Assembly: GCA_947652605.1 (NCBI GenBank)
Contig: OX393577.1
Coordinates: 3,658,868 to 3,722,867 of the forward strand
Reading direction: 5' to 3'
DNA from: Elmis aenea
Taxonomy: Eukaryota > Arthropoda > Insecta > Coleoptera > Elmidae
Length of the DNA stretch: 64,000 bases
Below, piece by piece: positions 47,266-60,264 of this stretch (its first letter is position 1; every line of letters begins with the position of its first letter). Position numbers and translations under genes: made by a program. Below the pieces are notes generated by a model that saw only the letters and a program-made list of their open reading frames with translations, was not told the DNA's origin and searched no databases.

Positions 47266-49248
47266 AATAACTTTGTAAATTAAATTTCAAAATAGTTGAG
47301 ACAAACGGCATTATACTAAGAAAAATAAACTCAATAACCTACTAAAATTTGAACAAAATCGTAAGAGCCGTTTTCGAGAAAATTTTTCAAAATTTTTAAT
47401 TTTTTTAATTACTTTGTAAATTAAATTTCAAAATAGTTGAGACAAACAGCAATATACTAAGAAAAATAAACTCTATAACATACTAAAATTTGAACAAAAT
47501 CGTAAAAGCCGTTTTCGAAAAAAATTTTCAAAATTTTGAATTTTTTGAATAACTTTGTAAATTAAATTTCAAAATAGTTGAGACCAACGGCATTATACTA
47601 AGAAAAATAAACTCTATAACATACTAAAATTTGAACAAAATCGTAAGAGCCGTTTTCGAGAAAAATTTTCAAAAATTTTAATTTTTTGAATTACTTTGTA
47701 AATTAAATTTCAAAATAGTTGAGACAAACGGCATTATACTAAGAAAAATAAACTCTATAACATACTAGAATTTGAACAAAATCGTAAGAGCCGTTTTCGA
47801 GAAAAATTTTTAAAATGTTTAATTTTTTGAATAACTTTGTAAATTAAACTTCAAAATAGTTAAGATTAACGGCATTATACTAAGAAAAATAAACTCTATA
47901 ACATACTAAATGTTGAACAAAATCGTAAGAGCCGTTTTCGAGAAAAATAAATTTTCAAAATTTTTAATTTTTTGAATAACTTTGTAAATTAAATTTCAAA
48001 ATAGTTGAGACAAACGGCATTATACTAAGAAAAATAAACTCTATAACATACTAAAATTTGAACAAAATCGTAAGAGCCGTTTTCGAGAAAAATAAATTTT
48101 CAAAATTTTTAATTTTTTGAATAACTTTGTAAATTAAATTTCAAAATAGTTGAGACAAACGGCATTATACTAAGAAAAATAAACTCTATAACATACTAAA
48201 ATTTGAACAAAATCGTAAGAGCCGTTTTCGAGAAAAATAAATTTTCAAAATTTTTAATTTTTTGAATAACTTTGTAAATTAAATTTCAAAATAGTTGAGA
48301 CAAACGGCATTATACTAAGAAAAATAAACTCTATAACATACTAGAATTTGAACAAAATCGTAAGAGCCGTTTTCGAGAAAAATTTTCAAAATTTTTAATT
48401 TTTTGAATAACTTTGTAAATTAAATTTCAAAATAGTTGAGACAAACGGCATTATACTAAGAAAAATAAACTCTATAACATACTAGAATTTGAACAAAATC
48501 GTAAGAGCCGTTTTCGAGAAAAATTTTCAAAATTTTTAATTTTTTGAATTACTTTGTAAAATAAATTTCAAAATAGTTGAGACAAACAGCATTATACTAA
48601 GAAAAATAAACTCTATAACATACTAAATTTTGAACAAAATCGTAAGAGCCGTTTTCGAGAAAAATTTTCAAAATTTTTAATTTTTTGAATAACTTTGTAA
48701 ATTAAATTTCAAAATAGTTGAGACAAACGGCATTATACTAAGAAAAATAAACTCTATAACATACTAAAATTTGAACAAAATCGTAAGAGCCGTTTTCGAG
48801 AAAAATTTTCCAAATATTTAATTTTTTGAATAACTTTGTAAATTAAATTTTAAAATAGTTGAGACAAACGGCATTATACTAAGAAAAATAAACTCTATAA
48901 CATACTAAAATTTGAACAAAATCGTAAGAGCCGTTTTCGAGAAAAATAAATTTTCAAAATTTTTAATTTTTTGAATAACTTTGTAAATTAAATTTCAAAA
49001 CAGTTGAGACAAACGGCATTATACTAAGAAAAATAAACTCTATAACATACTAGAATTTGAACAAAATCGTAAAAGCCGTTTTCGAGAAAAATTTTCAAAA
49101 CTTTTAATTTTTTGAATAACTTTGTAAATTAAATTTCAAAATAGTTGAGACAAACGGCATTATACTAAGAAAAATAAACTCTATAACATACTAAAATTTG
49201 AACAAAATCGTAAGAGCCGTTTTCGAGAAAAATTTTCAAAATTTTTAA

Positions 49249-49677
49249 TCGATTTTCTTAAAACTATAGCAAATGGCTTCAAACTTCTTATACACGTTGG
49301 TTACGAGCAAGTTAATGATTATTAGCCCCTAAATACGATTTTTAATTTTTCGCGAAAAATGGGAAAAGTACAAAGGCTATTATAGTCTTTGCACTTTTTT
49401 CAACAAAAAAATCGATTTTCTTAAAACTACAGCAAATGGCTTCAAACTTCTTATACCATTAGTTATGAGCGAATTAAGGATTATTAGCCCCTAAATACGA
49501 TTTTTAATTTTTCGTGAAAAATGGGAAAAGTACAAAGGCTATTATAGTCTTTGCACTTTTTTCAACAAAAAAATCGATTTTCTTAAAACTACAGCAAATG
49601 GCTTCAAAGTTCTTATACACGTTAGTTATGAGCAAATTAAGGATTATTAGCCCCTAAATACGATTTTTAATTTTTTT
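49249..49677. repeat. Second-unit island with one extra unit
   Basis: Same join and same first unit as the island at 46999, followed by one additional unit (the CCATTAGTTATGAGCG form). It marks the change to the right-hand part of the array, where 145-bp monomers dominate. Confidence 0.88.
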
Positions 49678-51499
49678 AATAACTTTGTAAATTAAATTTC
49701 AAAATAGTTGAGACAAACGGCATTATACTAAGAAAAATAAACTCAATAACCTACTAAAATTTGAACAAAATCGTAAAAGCCGTTTTCGAGAAAATTTTTC
49801 AAAATTTTTAATTTTTTTAATTACTTTGTAAATTAAATTTCAAAATAGTTGAGACAAACAGCAATATACTAAGAAAAATAAACTCTATAACATACTAAAA
49901 TTTGAACAAAATCGTAAGAGCCGTTTTCGAGAAAAATAAATTTTAAAAATTTTTAATTTTTTGAATAACTTTGTAAATTAAATTTCAAAATAGTTGAGAC
50001 AAACGGCATTATACTAAGAAAAATAAACTCTATAACATACTAAAATTTGAACAAAATCGTAAGAGCCGTTTTCGAGAAAAATTTTCAAAAATTTTAATTT
50101 TTTGAATTACTTTGTAAATTAAATTTCAAAATAGTTGAGACAAACGGCATTATACTAAGAAAAATAAACTCTATAACATACTAGAATTTGAACAAAATCG
50201 TAAGAGCCGTTTTCGAGAAAAATTTTTAAAATTTTTAATTTTTTGAATAACTTTGTAAATTAAACTTCAAAATAGTTGAGATTAACGGCATTATACTAAG
50301 AAAAATAAACTCTATAACATACTAAATGTTGAACAAAATCGTAAGAGCCGTTTTCGAGAAAAATAAATTTTCAAAATTTTTAATTTTTTGAATAACTTTG
50401 TAAATTAAATTTCAAAATAGTTGAGACAAACGGCATTATACTAAGAAAAATAAACTCTATAACATACTAAAATTTGAACAAAATCGTAAGAGCCGTTTTC
50501 GAGAAAAATAAATTTTCAAAATTTTTAATTTTTTGAATAACTTTGTAAATTAAATTTCAAAATAGTTGAGACAAACGGCATTATACTAAGAAAAATAAAC
50601 TCTATAACATACTAAAATTTGAACAAAATCGTAAGAGCCGTTTTCGAGAAAAATAAATTTTCAAAATTTTTAATTTTTTGAATAACTTTGTAAATTAAAT
50701 TTCAAAATAGTTGAGACAAACGGCATTATACTAAGAAAAATAAACTCTATAACATACTAAAATTTGAACAAAATCGTAAGAGCCGTTTTCGAGAAAAATA
50801 AATTTTCAAAATTTTTAATTTTTTGAATAACTTTGTAAATTAAATTTCAAAATAGTTGAGACAAACGGCATTATACTAAGAAAAATAAACTCTATAACAT
50901 ACTAAAATTTGAACAAAATCGTACAAGCCGTTTTCGAGAAAAATTTTCAAAATTTTTAATTTTTTGAATAACTTTGTAAATTAAATTTCAAAATAGTTGA
51001 GACAAACAGCATTATACTAAAAAAAATAAACTCTATAACATACTAAAATTTGAACAAAATCGTAAGAGCCGTTTTCGAGAAAAATAAATTTTCAAAATTT
51101 TTAATTTTTTGAATAACTTTGTAAATTAAATTTCAAAATAGTTGAGACAAACGGCATTATAATAAGAAAAATAAACTCTATAACATACTAAGTTTGAACA
51201 AAATCGTAAGAGCCGTTTTCGAGAAAAATAAATTTTCAAAATTTTTAATTTTTTGAATAACTTTGTAAATTAAATTTCAAAATAGTTGAGACAAACGGCA
51301 TTATACTAAGAAAAATAAACTCTATAACATACTAAAATTTGAACAAAATCGTAAGAGCCGTTTTCGAGAAAAATAAATTTTCAAAATTTTTAATTTTTTG
51401 AATAACTTTGTAAATTAAATTTCAAAATAGTTGAGACAAACGGCATTATACTAAGAAAAATAAACTCTATAACATACTAAAATTTGAACAAAATCGTAA

Positions 51500-53230
51500 G
51501 AGCCGTTTTCGAGAAAAATAAATTTTCAAAATTTTTAATTTTTTGAATAACTTTGTAAATTAAATTTCAAAATAGTTGAGACAAACGGCATTATACTAAG
51601 AAAAATAAACTCTATAACATACTAAAATTTGAACAAAATCGTAAGAGCCGTTTTCGAGAAAAATAAATTTTCAAAATTTTTAATTTTTTAAATAACTTTG
51701 TAAATTAAATTTCAAAATAGTTGAGACAAACGGCATTATACTAAGAAAAACAAACTCTATAACATACTAAAAATTGAACAAAATCGTAAGAGCCGTTTTC
51801 GAGAAAAATAAATTTTCAAAATTTTTAATTTTTTGAATAACTTTGTAAATTAAATTTCAAAATAGTTGAGACAAACGGCATTATACTAAGAAAAATAAAC
51901 TCTATAACATACTAAAATTTGAACAAAATCGTAAGAGCCGTTTTCGAGAAAAATAAATTTTCAAAATTTTTAATTTTTTGAATAACTTTGTAAATTAAAT
52001 TTCAAAATAGTTGAGACAAACGGCATTATACTAAGAAAAATAAACTCTATAACATACTAGAATTTGAACAAAATCGTAAGAGCCGTTTTCGAGAAAAATT
52101 TTCAAAATTTTTAATTTTTTGAATAACTTTGTAAATTAAATTTCAAAATAGTTGAGACAAACGGCATTATACTAAGAAAAATAAACTCTACAACATACTA
52201 AAATTTGAACAAAATCGTAAGAGCCGTTTTCGAGAAAAATAAATTTTCAAAATTTTTAATTTTTTGAATAACTTTGTAAATTAAATTTCAAAATAGTTGA
52301 GACAAACGGCATTATACTAAGAAAAATAAACTCTATAACATACTAAAATTTGAACAAAATCGTAAGAGCCGTTTTCGAGAAAAATAAATTTTCAAAATTT
52401 TTAATTTTTTGAATAACTTTGTAAATTAAATTTCAAAATAGTTGAGACAAACGGCATTATACTAAGAAAAATAAACTCTATAACATACTAAAATTTGAAC
52501 AAAATCGTAAGAGCCGTTTTCGAGAAAAATAAATTTTCAAAATTTTTAATTTTTTAAATAACTTTGTAAATTAAATTTCAAAATAGTTGAGACAAACGGC
52601 ATTATACTAAGAAAAACAAACTCTATAACATACTAAAAATTGAACAAAATCGTAAGAGCCGTTTTCGAGAAAAATAAATTTTCAAAATTTTTAATTTTTT
52701 GAATAACTTTGTAAATTAAATTTCAAAATAGTTGAGACAAACGGCATTATACTAAGAAAAATAAACTCTATAACATACTAAAATTTGAACAAAATCGTAA
52801 GAGCCGTTTTCGAGAAAAATAAATTTTCAAAATTTTTAATTTTTTGAATAACTTTGTAAATTAAATTTCAAAATAGTTGAGACAAACGGCATTATACTAA
52901 GAAAAATAAACTCTATAACATACTAGAATTTGAACAAAATCGTAAGAGCCGTTTTCGAGAAAAATTTTCAAAATTTTTAATTTTTTGAATAACTTTGTAA
53001 ATTAAATTTCAAAATAGTTGAGACAAACGGCATTATACTAAGAAAAATAAACTCTACAACATACTAAAATTTGAACAAAATCGTAAGAGCCGTTTTCGAG
53101 AAAAATAAATTTTCAAAATTTTTAATTTTTTGAATAACTTTGTAAATTAAATTTCAAAATAGTTGAGACAAACGGCATTATACTAAGAAAAATAAACTCT
53201 ATAACATACTAAAATTTGAACAAAATCGTA
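51500..53230. repeat. 866-bp hexameric higher-order repeat, two copies
   Basis: Rare variants recur at an exact distance of 866 bp: GAAAAACAAACTC (CAAACTC at 51751 and 52617) and CTCTACAACATAC (CAACAT at 52191 and 53057). 866 equals five 145-bp monomers plus one 141-bp monomer. The left boundary is uncertain because neighbouring monomers are so alike. Confidence 0.88.
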
Positions 53231-54199
53231 AAAGCCGTTTTCGAGAAAAATAGATTTTCAAAATTTTTAATTTTCTGAATAACTTTGTAAATTAAATTTC
53301 AAAATAGTTGAGACAAACGGCATTATACTAAGAAAAATAAACTCTATAACATACTAAAATTTGAACAAAATCGTAAGAGCCGTTTTCGAGAAAAATAAAT
53401 TTTCAAAATTTTTAATTTTTTGAATAACTTTGTAAATTAAATTTCAAAATAGTTGAGACAAACGGAATTATACTAAGAAAAATAAACTCTATAACATACT
53501 AAAATTTGAACAAAATCGTAAGAGCCGTTTTCGAGAAAAATTTTCAAAATTTTTAATTTTTTGAATAACTTTGTAAATTAAATTTCAAAATAGTTGAGAC
53601 AAACGGCATTATACTAAGAAAAATAAACTCTATAACATACTAGAATTTGAACAAAATCGTAAGAGCCGTTTTCGAGAAAAATAAATTTTCAAAATTTTTA
53701 ATTTTTTGAATAACTTTGTAAATTAAATTTCAAAATAGTTGAGACAAACGGCATTATACTAAGAAAAATAAACTCTATAACATACTAAAATTTGAACAAA
53801 ATCGTAAGAGCCGTTTTCGAGAAAAATAAATTTTCAAAATTTTTAATTTTTTGAATAACTTTGTAAATTAAATTTCAAAATAGTTGAGACAAACGGCATT
53901 ATACTAAGAAAAATAAACTCTATAACATACTAAAATTTGAACAAAATCGTAAGAGCCGTTTTCGAGAAAAATAAATTTTCAAAATTTTTAATTTTTTGAA
54001 TAACTTTGTAAATTAAATTTCAAAATAGTTGAGACAAACGGCATTATACTAAGAAAAATAAACTCTATAACATACTAAAATTTGAACAAAATCGTAAGAG
54101 CCGTTTTCGAGAAAAATAAATTTTCAAAATTTTTAATTTTTTGAATAACTTTGTAAATTAAATTTCAAAATAGTTGAGACAAACGGCATTATACTAAGA

Positions 54200-54950
54200 A
54201 AAATAAACTCTATAACATACTAGAATTTGAACAAAATCGTAAGAGCCGTTTTCGAGAAAAATTTTCAAAATTTTTAATTTTTTGAATAACTTTGTAAATT
54301 AAATTTCAAAATAGTTGAGACAAACGGCATTATACTAAGAAAAATAAACTCTATAACATACTAAAATTTGAACAAAATCGTAAGAGCCGTTTTCGAGAAA
54401 AATAAATTTTCAAAATTTTTAATTTTTTGAATAACTTTGTAAATTAAATTTCAAAATAGTTGAGACAAACGGCATTATACTAAGAAAAATAAACTCTATA
54501 ACATACTAGAATTTGAACAAAATCGTAAGAGCCGTTTTCGAGAAAAATTTTCAAAATTTTTAATTTTTTGAATAACTTTGTAAATTAAATTTCAAAATAG
54601 TTGAGACAAACGGCATTATACTAAGAAAAATAAACTCTATAACATACTAAAATTTGAACAAAATCGTAAGAGCCGTTTTCGAGAAAAATAAATTTTCAAA
54701 ATTTTTAATTTTTTGAATAACTTTGTAAATTAAATTTCAAAATAGTTGAGACAAACGGCATTATACTAAGAAAAATAAACTCTATAACATACTAGAATTT
54801 GAACAAAATCGTAAGAGCCGTTTTCGAGAAAAATTTTCAAAATTTTTAATTTTTTGAATAACTTTGTAAATTAAATTTCAAAATAGTTGAGACAAACGGC
54901 ATTATACTAAGAAAAATAAACTCTATAACATACTAAAATTTGAACAAAAT
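54200..54950. repeat. 286-bp dimeric higher-order repeat
   Basis: A 141-bp monomer carrying CATACTAGAATTTG alternates with a 145-bp monomer carrying CATACTAAAATTTG. The TAGAATT variant is at 54221, 54507 and 54793, exactly 286 bp apart (141 + 145). Confidence 0.88.
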
Positions 54951-55249
54951 CGTAAGAGCCGTTTTCGAGAAAAATAAATTTTCAAAATTTTCAATTTTTT
55001 GAATAACTTTGTAAATTAAATTTCAAAATAGTTGAGACAAACGGCATTATACTAAGAAAAATAAACTCTATAACATACTAAAATTTGAACAAAATCGTAA
55101 GAGCCGTTTTCGAGAAAAATAAATTTTCAAAATTTTTAATTTTTTGAATAACTTTGTAAATTAAATTTCAAAATAGTTGAGACAAACGGCATTATACTAA
55201 GAAAAATAAACTCTATAACATACTAAAATTTGAACAAAATCGTAAGAGC

Positions 55250-56240
55250 CGTTTTCGAGAATAATAAATTTTCAAAATTTTTAATTTTTTGAATAACTTT
55301 GTAAATTAAATTTCAAAATAGTTGAGACAAACGGGTTTATACTAAGAAAAATAAACTCTATAACATACTAAAATTTGAACAAAATCGTAAGAGCCGTTTT
55401 CGAGAAAAATAAATTTTCAAAATTTTTAATTTTTTGAATAACTTTGTAAATTAAATTTCAAAATAGTTGAGACAAACGGCATTATACTAAGAAAAATAAA
55501 CTCTATAACATACTAATATTTGAACAAAATCGTAATAGCCGTTTTCGAGAAAAATAAATTTTCAAAATTTTTAATTTTTTGAATAACTTTGTAAATTAAA
55601 TTTCAAAATAGTTGAGACAAACGGCATTATACTAAGAAAAATAAACTCTATAACATACTAAAATTTGAACAAAATCGTAAGAGCCGTTTTCGAGAAAAAT
55701 AAATTTTCAAAATTTTTAATTTTTTGAATAACTTTGTAAATTAAATTTCAAAATAGTTGAGACAAACGGGTTTATACTAAGAAAAATAAACTCTATAACA
55801 TACTAAAATTTGAACAAAATCGTAAGAGCCGTTTTCGAGAAAAATAAATTTTCAAAATTTTTAATTTTTTGAATAACTTTGTAAATTAAATTTCAAAATA
55901 GTTGAGACAAACGGCATTATACTAAGAAAAATAAACTCTATAACATACTAAAATTTGAACAAAATCGTAAGAGCCGTTTTCGAGAAAAATAAATTTTCAA
56001 AATTTTTAATTTTTTGAATAACTTTGTAAATTAAATTTCAAAATAGTTGAGACAAACGGCATTATACTAAGAAAAATAAACTCTATAACATACTAGAATT
56101 TGAACAAAATCGTAAGAGCCGTTTTCGAGAAAAATTTTCAAAATTTTTAATTTTTTGAATAACTTTGTAAATTAAATTTCAAAATAGTTGAGACAAACGG
56201 CATTATACTAAGAAAAATAAACTCTATAACATACTAAAAT
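55250..56240. repeat. Satellite duplication block, copy 1 (offset 4024 bp)
   Basis: Four rare variants (GAGAATAATAAAT, ACGGGTTTATAC, CTAATATTTG with AATAGCC, and TAGAATT) recur exactly 4024 bp later, at 59281, 59790, 59535 and 60115. 4024 equals nineteen 145-bp and nine 141-bp monomers. One difference was noted (AAGAGCC versus AAAAGCC near 60139). Confidence 0.85.
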
Positions 56241-59200
56241 TTGAACAAAATCGTAAGAGCCGTTTTCGAGAAAAATTTTCAAAATTTTTAATTTTTTGAA
56301 TAACTTTGTAAATTAAATTTCAAAATAGTTGAGACAAACGGCATTATACTAAGAAAAATAAACTCTATAACATACTAGAATTTGAACAAAATCGTAAGAG
56401 CCGTTTTCGAGAAAAATTTTCAAAATTTTTAATTTTTTGAATAACTTTGTAAATTAAATTTCAAAATAGTTGAGACAAACGGCATTATACTAAGAAAAAT
56501 AAACTCTATAACATACTAAAATTTGAACAAAATCGTAAGAGCCGTTTTCGAGAAAAATAAATTTTCAAAATTTTTAATTTTTTGAATAACTTTGTAAATT
56601 AAATTTCAAAATAGTTGAGACAAACGGCATTATACTAAGAAAAATAAACTCTATAACATACTAAAATTTGAACAAAATCGTAAGAGCCGTTTTCGAGAAA
56701 AATTTTCAAAATTTTTAATTTTTTGAATAACTTTGTAAATTAAATTTCAAAATAGTTGAGACAAACGGCATTATACTAAGAAAAATAAACTCTATAACAT
56801 ACTAGAATTTGAACAAAATCGTAAGAGCCGTTTTCGAGAAAAATTTTCAAAATTTTTAATTTTTTGAATAACTTTGTAAATTAAATTTTAAAATAGTTGA
56901 GACAAACGGCATTATACTAAGAAAAATAAACTCTATAACATACTAAAATTTGAACAAAATCGTAAGAGCCGTTTTCGAGAAAAATAAATTTTCAAAATTT
57001 TTAATTTTTTGAATAACTTTGTAAATTAAATTTCAAAATAGTTGAGACAAACGGCATTATACTAAGAAAAATAAACTCTATAACATACTAAAATTTGAAC
57101 AAAATCGTAAGAGCCGTTTTCGAGAAAAATAAATTTTCAAAATTTTTAATTTTTTGAATAACTTTGTAAATTAAATTTCAAAATAGTTGAGACAAACGGC
57201 ATTATACTAAGAAAAATAAACTCTATAACATACTAGAATTTGAACAAAATCGTAAGAGCCGTTTTCGAGAAAAATTTTCAAAATTTTTAATTTTTTGAAT
57301 AACTTTGTAAATTAAATTTCAAAATAGTTGAGACAAACGGCATTATACTAAGAAAAATAAACTCTATAACATACTAAAATTTGAACAAAATCGTAAGAGC
57401 CGTTTTCGAGAAAAATAAATTTTCAAAATTTTTAATTTTTTGAATAACTTTGTAAATTAAATTTCAAAATAGTTGAGACAAACGGCATTATACTAAGAAA
57501 AATAAACTCTATAACATACTAGAATTTGAACAAAATCGTAAGAGCCGTTTTCGAGAAAAATTTTCAAAATTTTTAATTTTTTGAATAACTTTGTAAATTA
57601 AATTTCAAAATAGTTGAGACAAACGGCATTATACTAAGAAAAATAAACTCTATAACATACTAAAATTTGAACAAAATCGTAAGAGCCGTTTTCGAGAAAA
57701 ATAAATTTTCAAAATTTTTAATTTTTTGAATAACTTTGTAAATTAAATTTCAAAATAGTTGAGACAAACGGCATTATACTAAGAAAAATAAACTCTATAA
57801 CATACTAAAATTTGAACAAAATCGTAAGAGCCGTTTTCGAGAAAAATAAATTTTCAAAATTTTTAATTTTTTGAATAACTTTGTAAATTAAATTTCAAAA
57901 TAGTTGAGACAAACGGCATTATACTAAGAAAAATAAACTCTATAACATACTAAAATTTGAACAAAATCGTAAGAGCCGTTTTCGAGAATAATAAATTTTC
58001 AAAATTTTTAATTTTTTGAATAACTTTGTAAATTAAATTTCAAAATAGTTGAGACAAACGGGTTTATACTAAGAAAAATAAACTCTATAACATACTAAAA
58101 TTTGAACAAAATCGTAAGAGCCGTTTTCGAGAAAAATAAATTTTCAAAATTTTTAATTTTTTGAATAACTTTGTAAATTAAATTTTAAAATAGTTGAGAC
58201 AAACGGCATTATACTAAGAAAAATAAACTCTATAACATACTAAAATTTGAACAAAATCGTAAGAGCCGTTTTCGAGAAAAATAAATTTTCAAAATTTTTA
58301 ATTTTTTGAATAACTTTGTAAATTAAATTTCAAAATAGTTGAGACAAACGGCATTATACTAAGAAAAATAAACTCTATAACATACTAAAATTTGAACAAA
58401 ATCGTAAGAGCCGTTTTCGAGAAAAATAAATTTTCAAAATTTTTAATTTTTTGAATAACTTTGTAAATTAAATTTCAAAATAGTTGAGACAAACGGCATT
58501 ATACTAAGAAAAATAAACTCTATAACATACTAGAATTTGAACAAAATCGTAAGAGCCGTTTTCGAGAAAAATTTTCAAAATTTTTAATTTTTTGAATAAC
58601 TTTGTAAATTAAATTTCAAAATAGTTGAGACAAACGGCATTATACTAAGAAAAATAAACTCTATAACATACTAAAATTTGAACAAAATCGTAAGAGCCGT
58701 TTTCGAGAAAAATAAATTTTCAAAATTTTTAATTTTTTGAATAACTTTGTAAATTAAATTTCAAAATAGTTGAGACAAACGGCATTATACTAAGAAAAAT
58801 AAACTCTATAACATACTAGAATTTGAACAAAATCGTAAGAGCCGTTTTCGAGAAAAATTTTCAAAATTTTTAATTTTTTGAATAACTTTGTAAATTAAAT
58901 TTCAAAATAGTTGAGACAAACGGCATTATACTAAGAAAAATAAACTCTATAACATACTAAAATTTGAACAAAATCGTAAGAGCCGTTTTCGAGAAAAATA
59001 AATTTTCAAAATTTTTAATTTTTTGAATAACTTTGTAAATTAAATTTCAAAATAGTTGAGACAAACGGCATTATACTAAGAAAAATAAACTCTATAACAT
59101 ACTAAAATTTGAACAAAATCGTAAGAGCCGTTTTCGAGAAAAATAAATTTTCAAAATTTTTAATTTTTTGAATAACTTTGTAAATTAAATTTCAAAATAG

Positions 59201-59273
59201 TTGAGACAAACGGCATTATACTAAGAAAAATAAACTCTATAACATACTAAAATTTGAACAAAATCGTAAGAGC

Positions 59274-60264
59274 CGTTTTCGAGAATAATAAATTTTCAAA
59301 ATTTTTAATTTTTTGAATAACTTTGTAAATTAAATTTCAAAATAGTTGAGACAAACGGGTTTATACTAAGAAAAATAAACTCTATAACATACTAAAATTT
59401 GAACAAAATCGTAAGAGCCGTTTTCGAGAAAAATAAATTTTCAAAATTTTTAATTTTTTGAATAACTTTGTAAATTAAATTTCAAAATAGTTGAGACAAA
59501 CGGCATTATACTAAGAAAAATAAACTCTATAACATACTAATATTTGAACAAAATCGTAATAGCCGTTTTCGAGAAAAATAAATTTTCAAAATTTTTAATT
59601 TTTTGAATAACTTTGTAAATTAAATTTCAAAATAGTTGAGACAAACGGCATTATACTAAGAAAAATAAACTCTATAACATACTAAAATTTGAACAAAATC
59701 GTAAGAGCCGTTTTCGAGAAAAATAAATTTTCAAAATTTTTAATTTTTTGAATAACTTTGTAAATTAAATTTCAAAATAGTTGAGACAAACGGGTTTATA
59801 CTAAGAAAAATAAACTCTATAACATACTAAAATTTGAACAAAATCGTAAGAGCCGTTTTCGAGAAAAATAAATTTTCAAAATTTTTAATTTTTTGAATAA
59901 CTTTGTAAATTAAATTTCAAAATAGTTGAGACAAACGGCATTATACTAAGAAAAATAAACTCTATAACATACTAAAATTTGAACAAAATCGTAAGAGCCG
60001 TTTTCGAGAAAAATAAATTTTCAAAATTTTTAATTTTTTGAATAACTTTGTAAATTAAATTTCAAAATAGTTGAGACAAACGGCATTATACTAAGAAAAA
60101 TAAACTCTATAACATACTAGAATTTGAACAAAATCGTAAAAGCCGTTTTCGAGAAAAATTTTCAAAATTTTTAATTTTTTGAATAACTTTGTAAATTAAA
60201 TTTCAAAATAGTTGAGACAAACGGCATTATACTAAGAAAAATAAACTCTATAACATACTAAAAT
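59274..60264. repeat. Satellite duplication block, copy 2 (offset 4024 bp)
   Basis: Second copy of 55250-56240. GAGAATAATAAAT also appears at 57985, so the duplication history in 55-60 kb has at least two steps. Confidence 0.82.
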
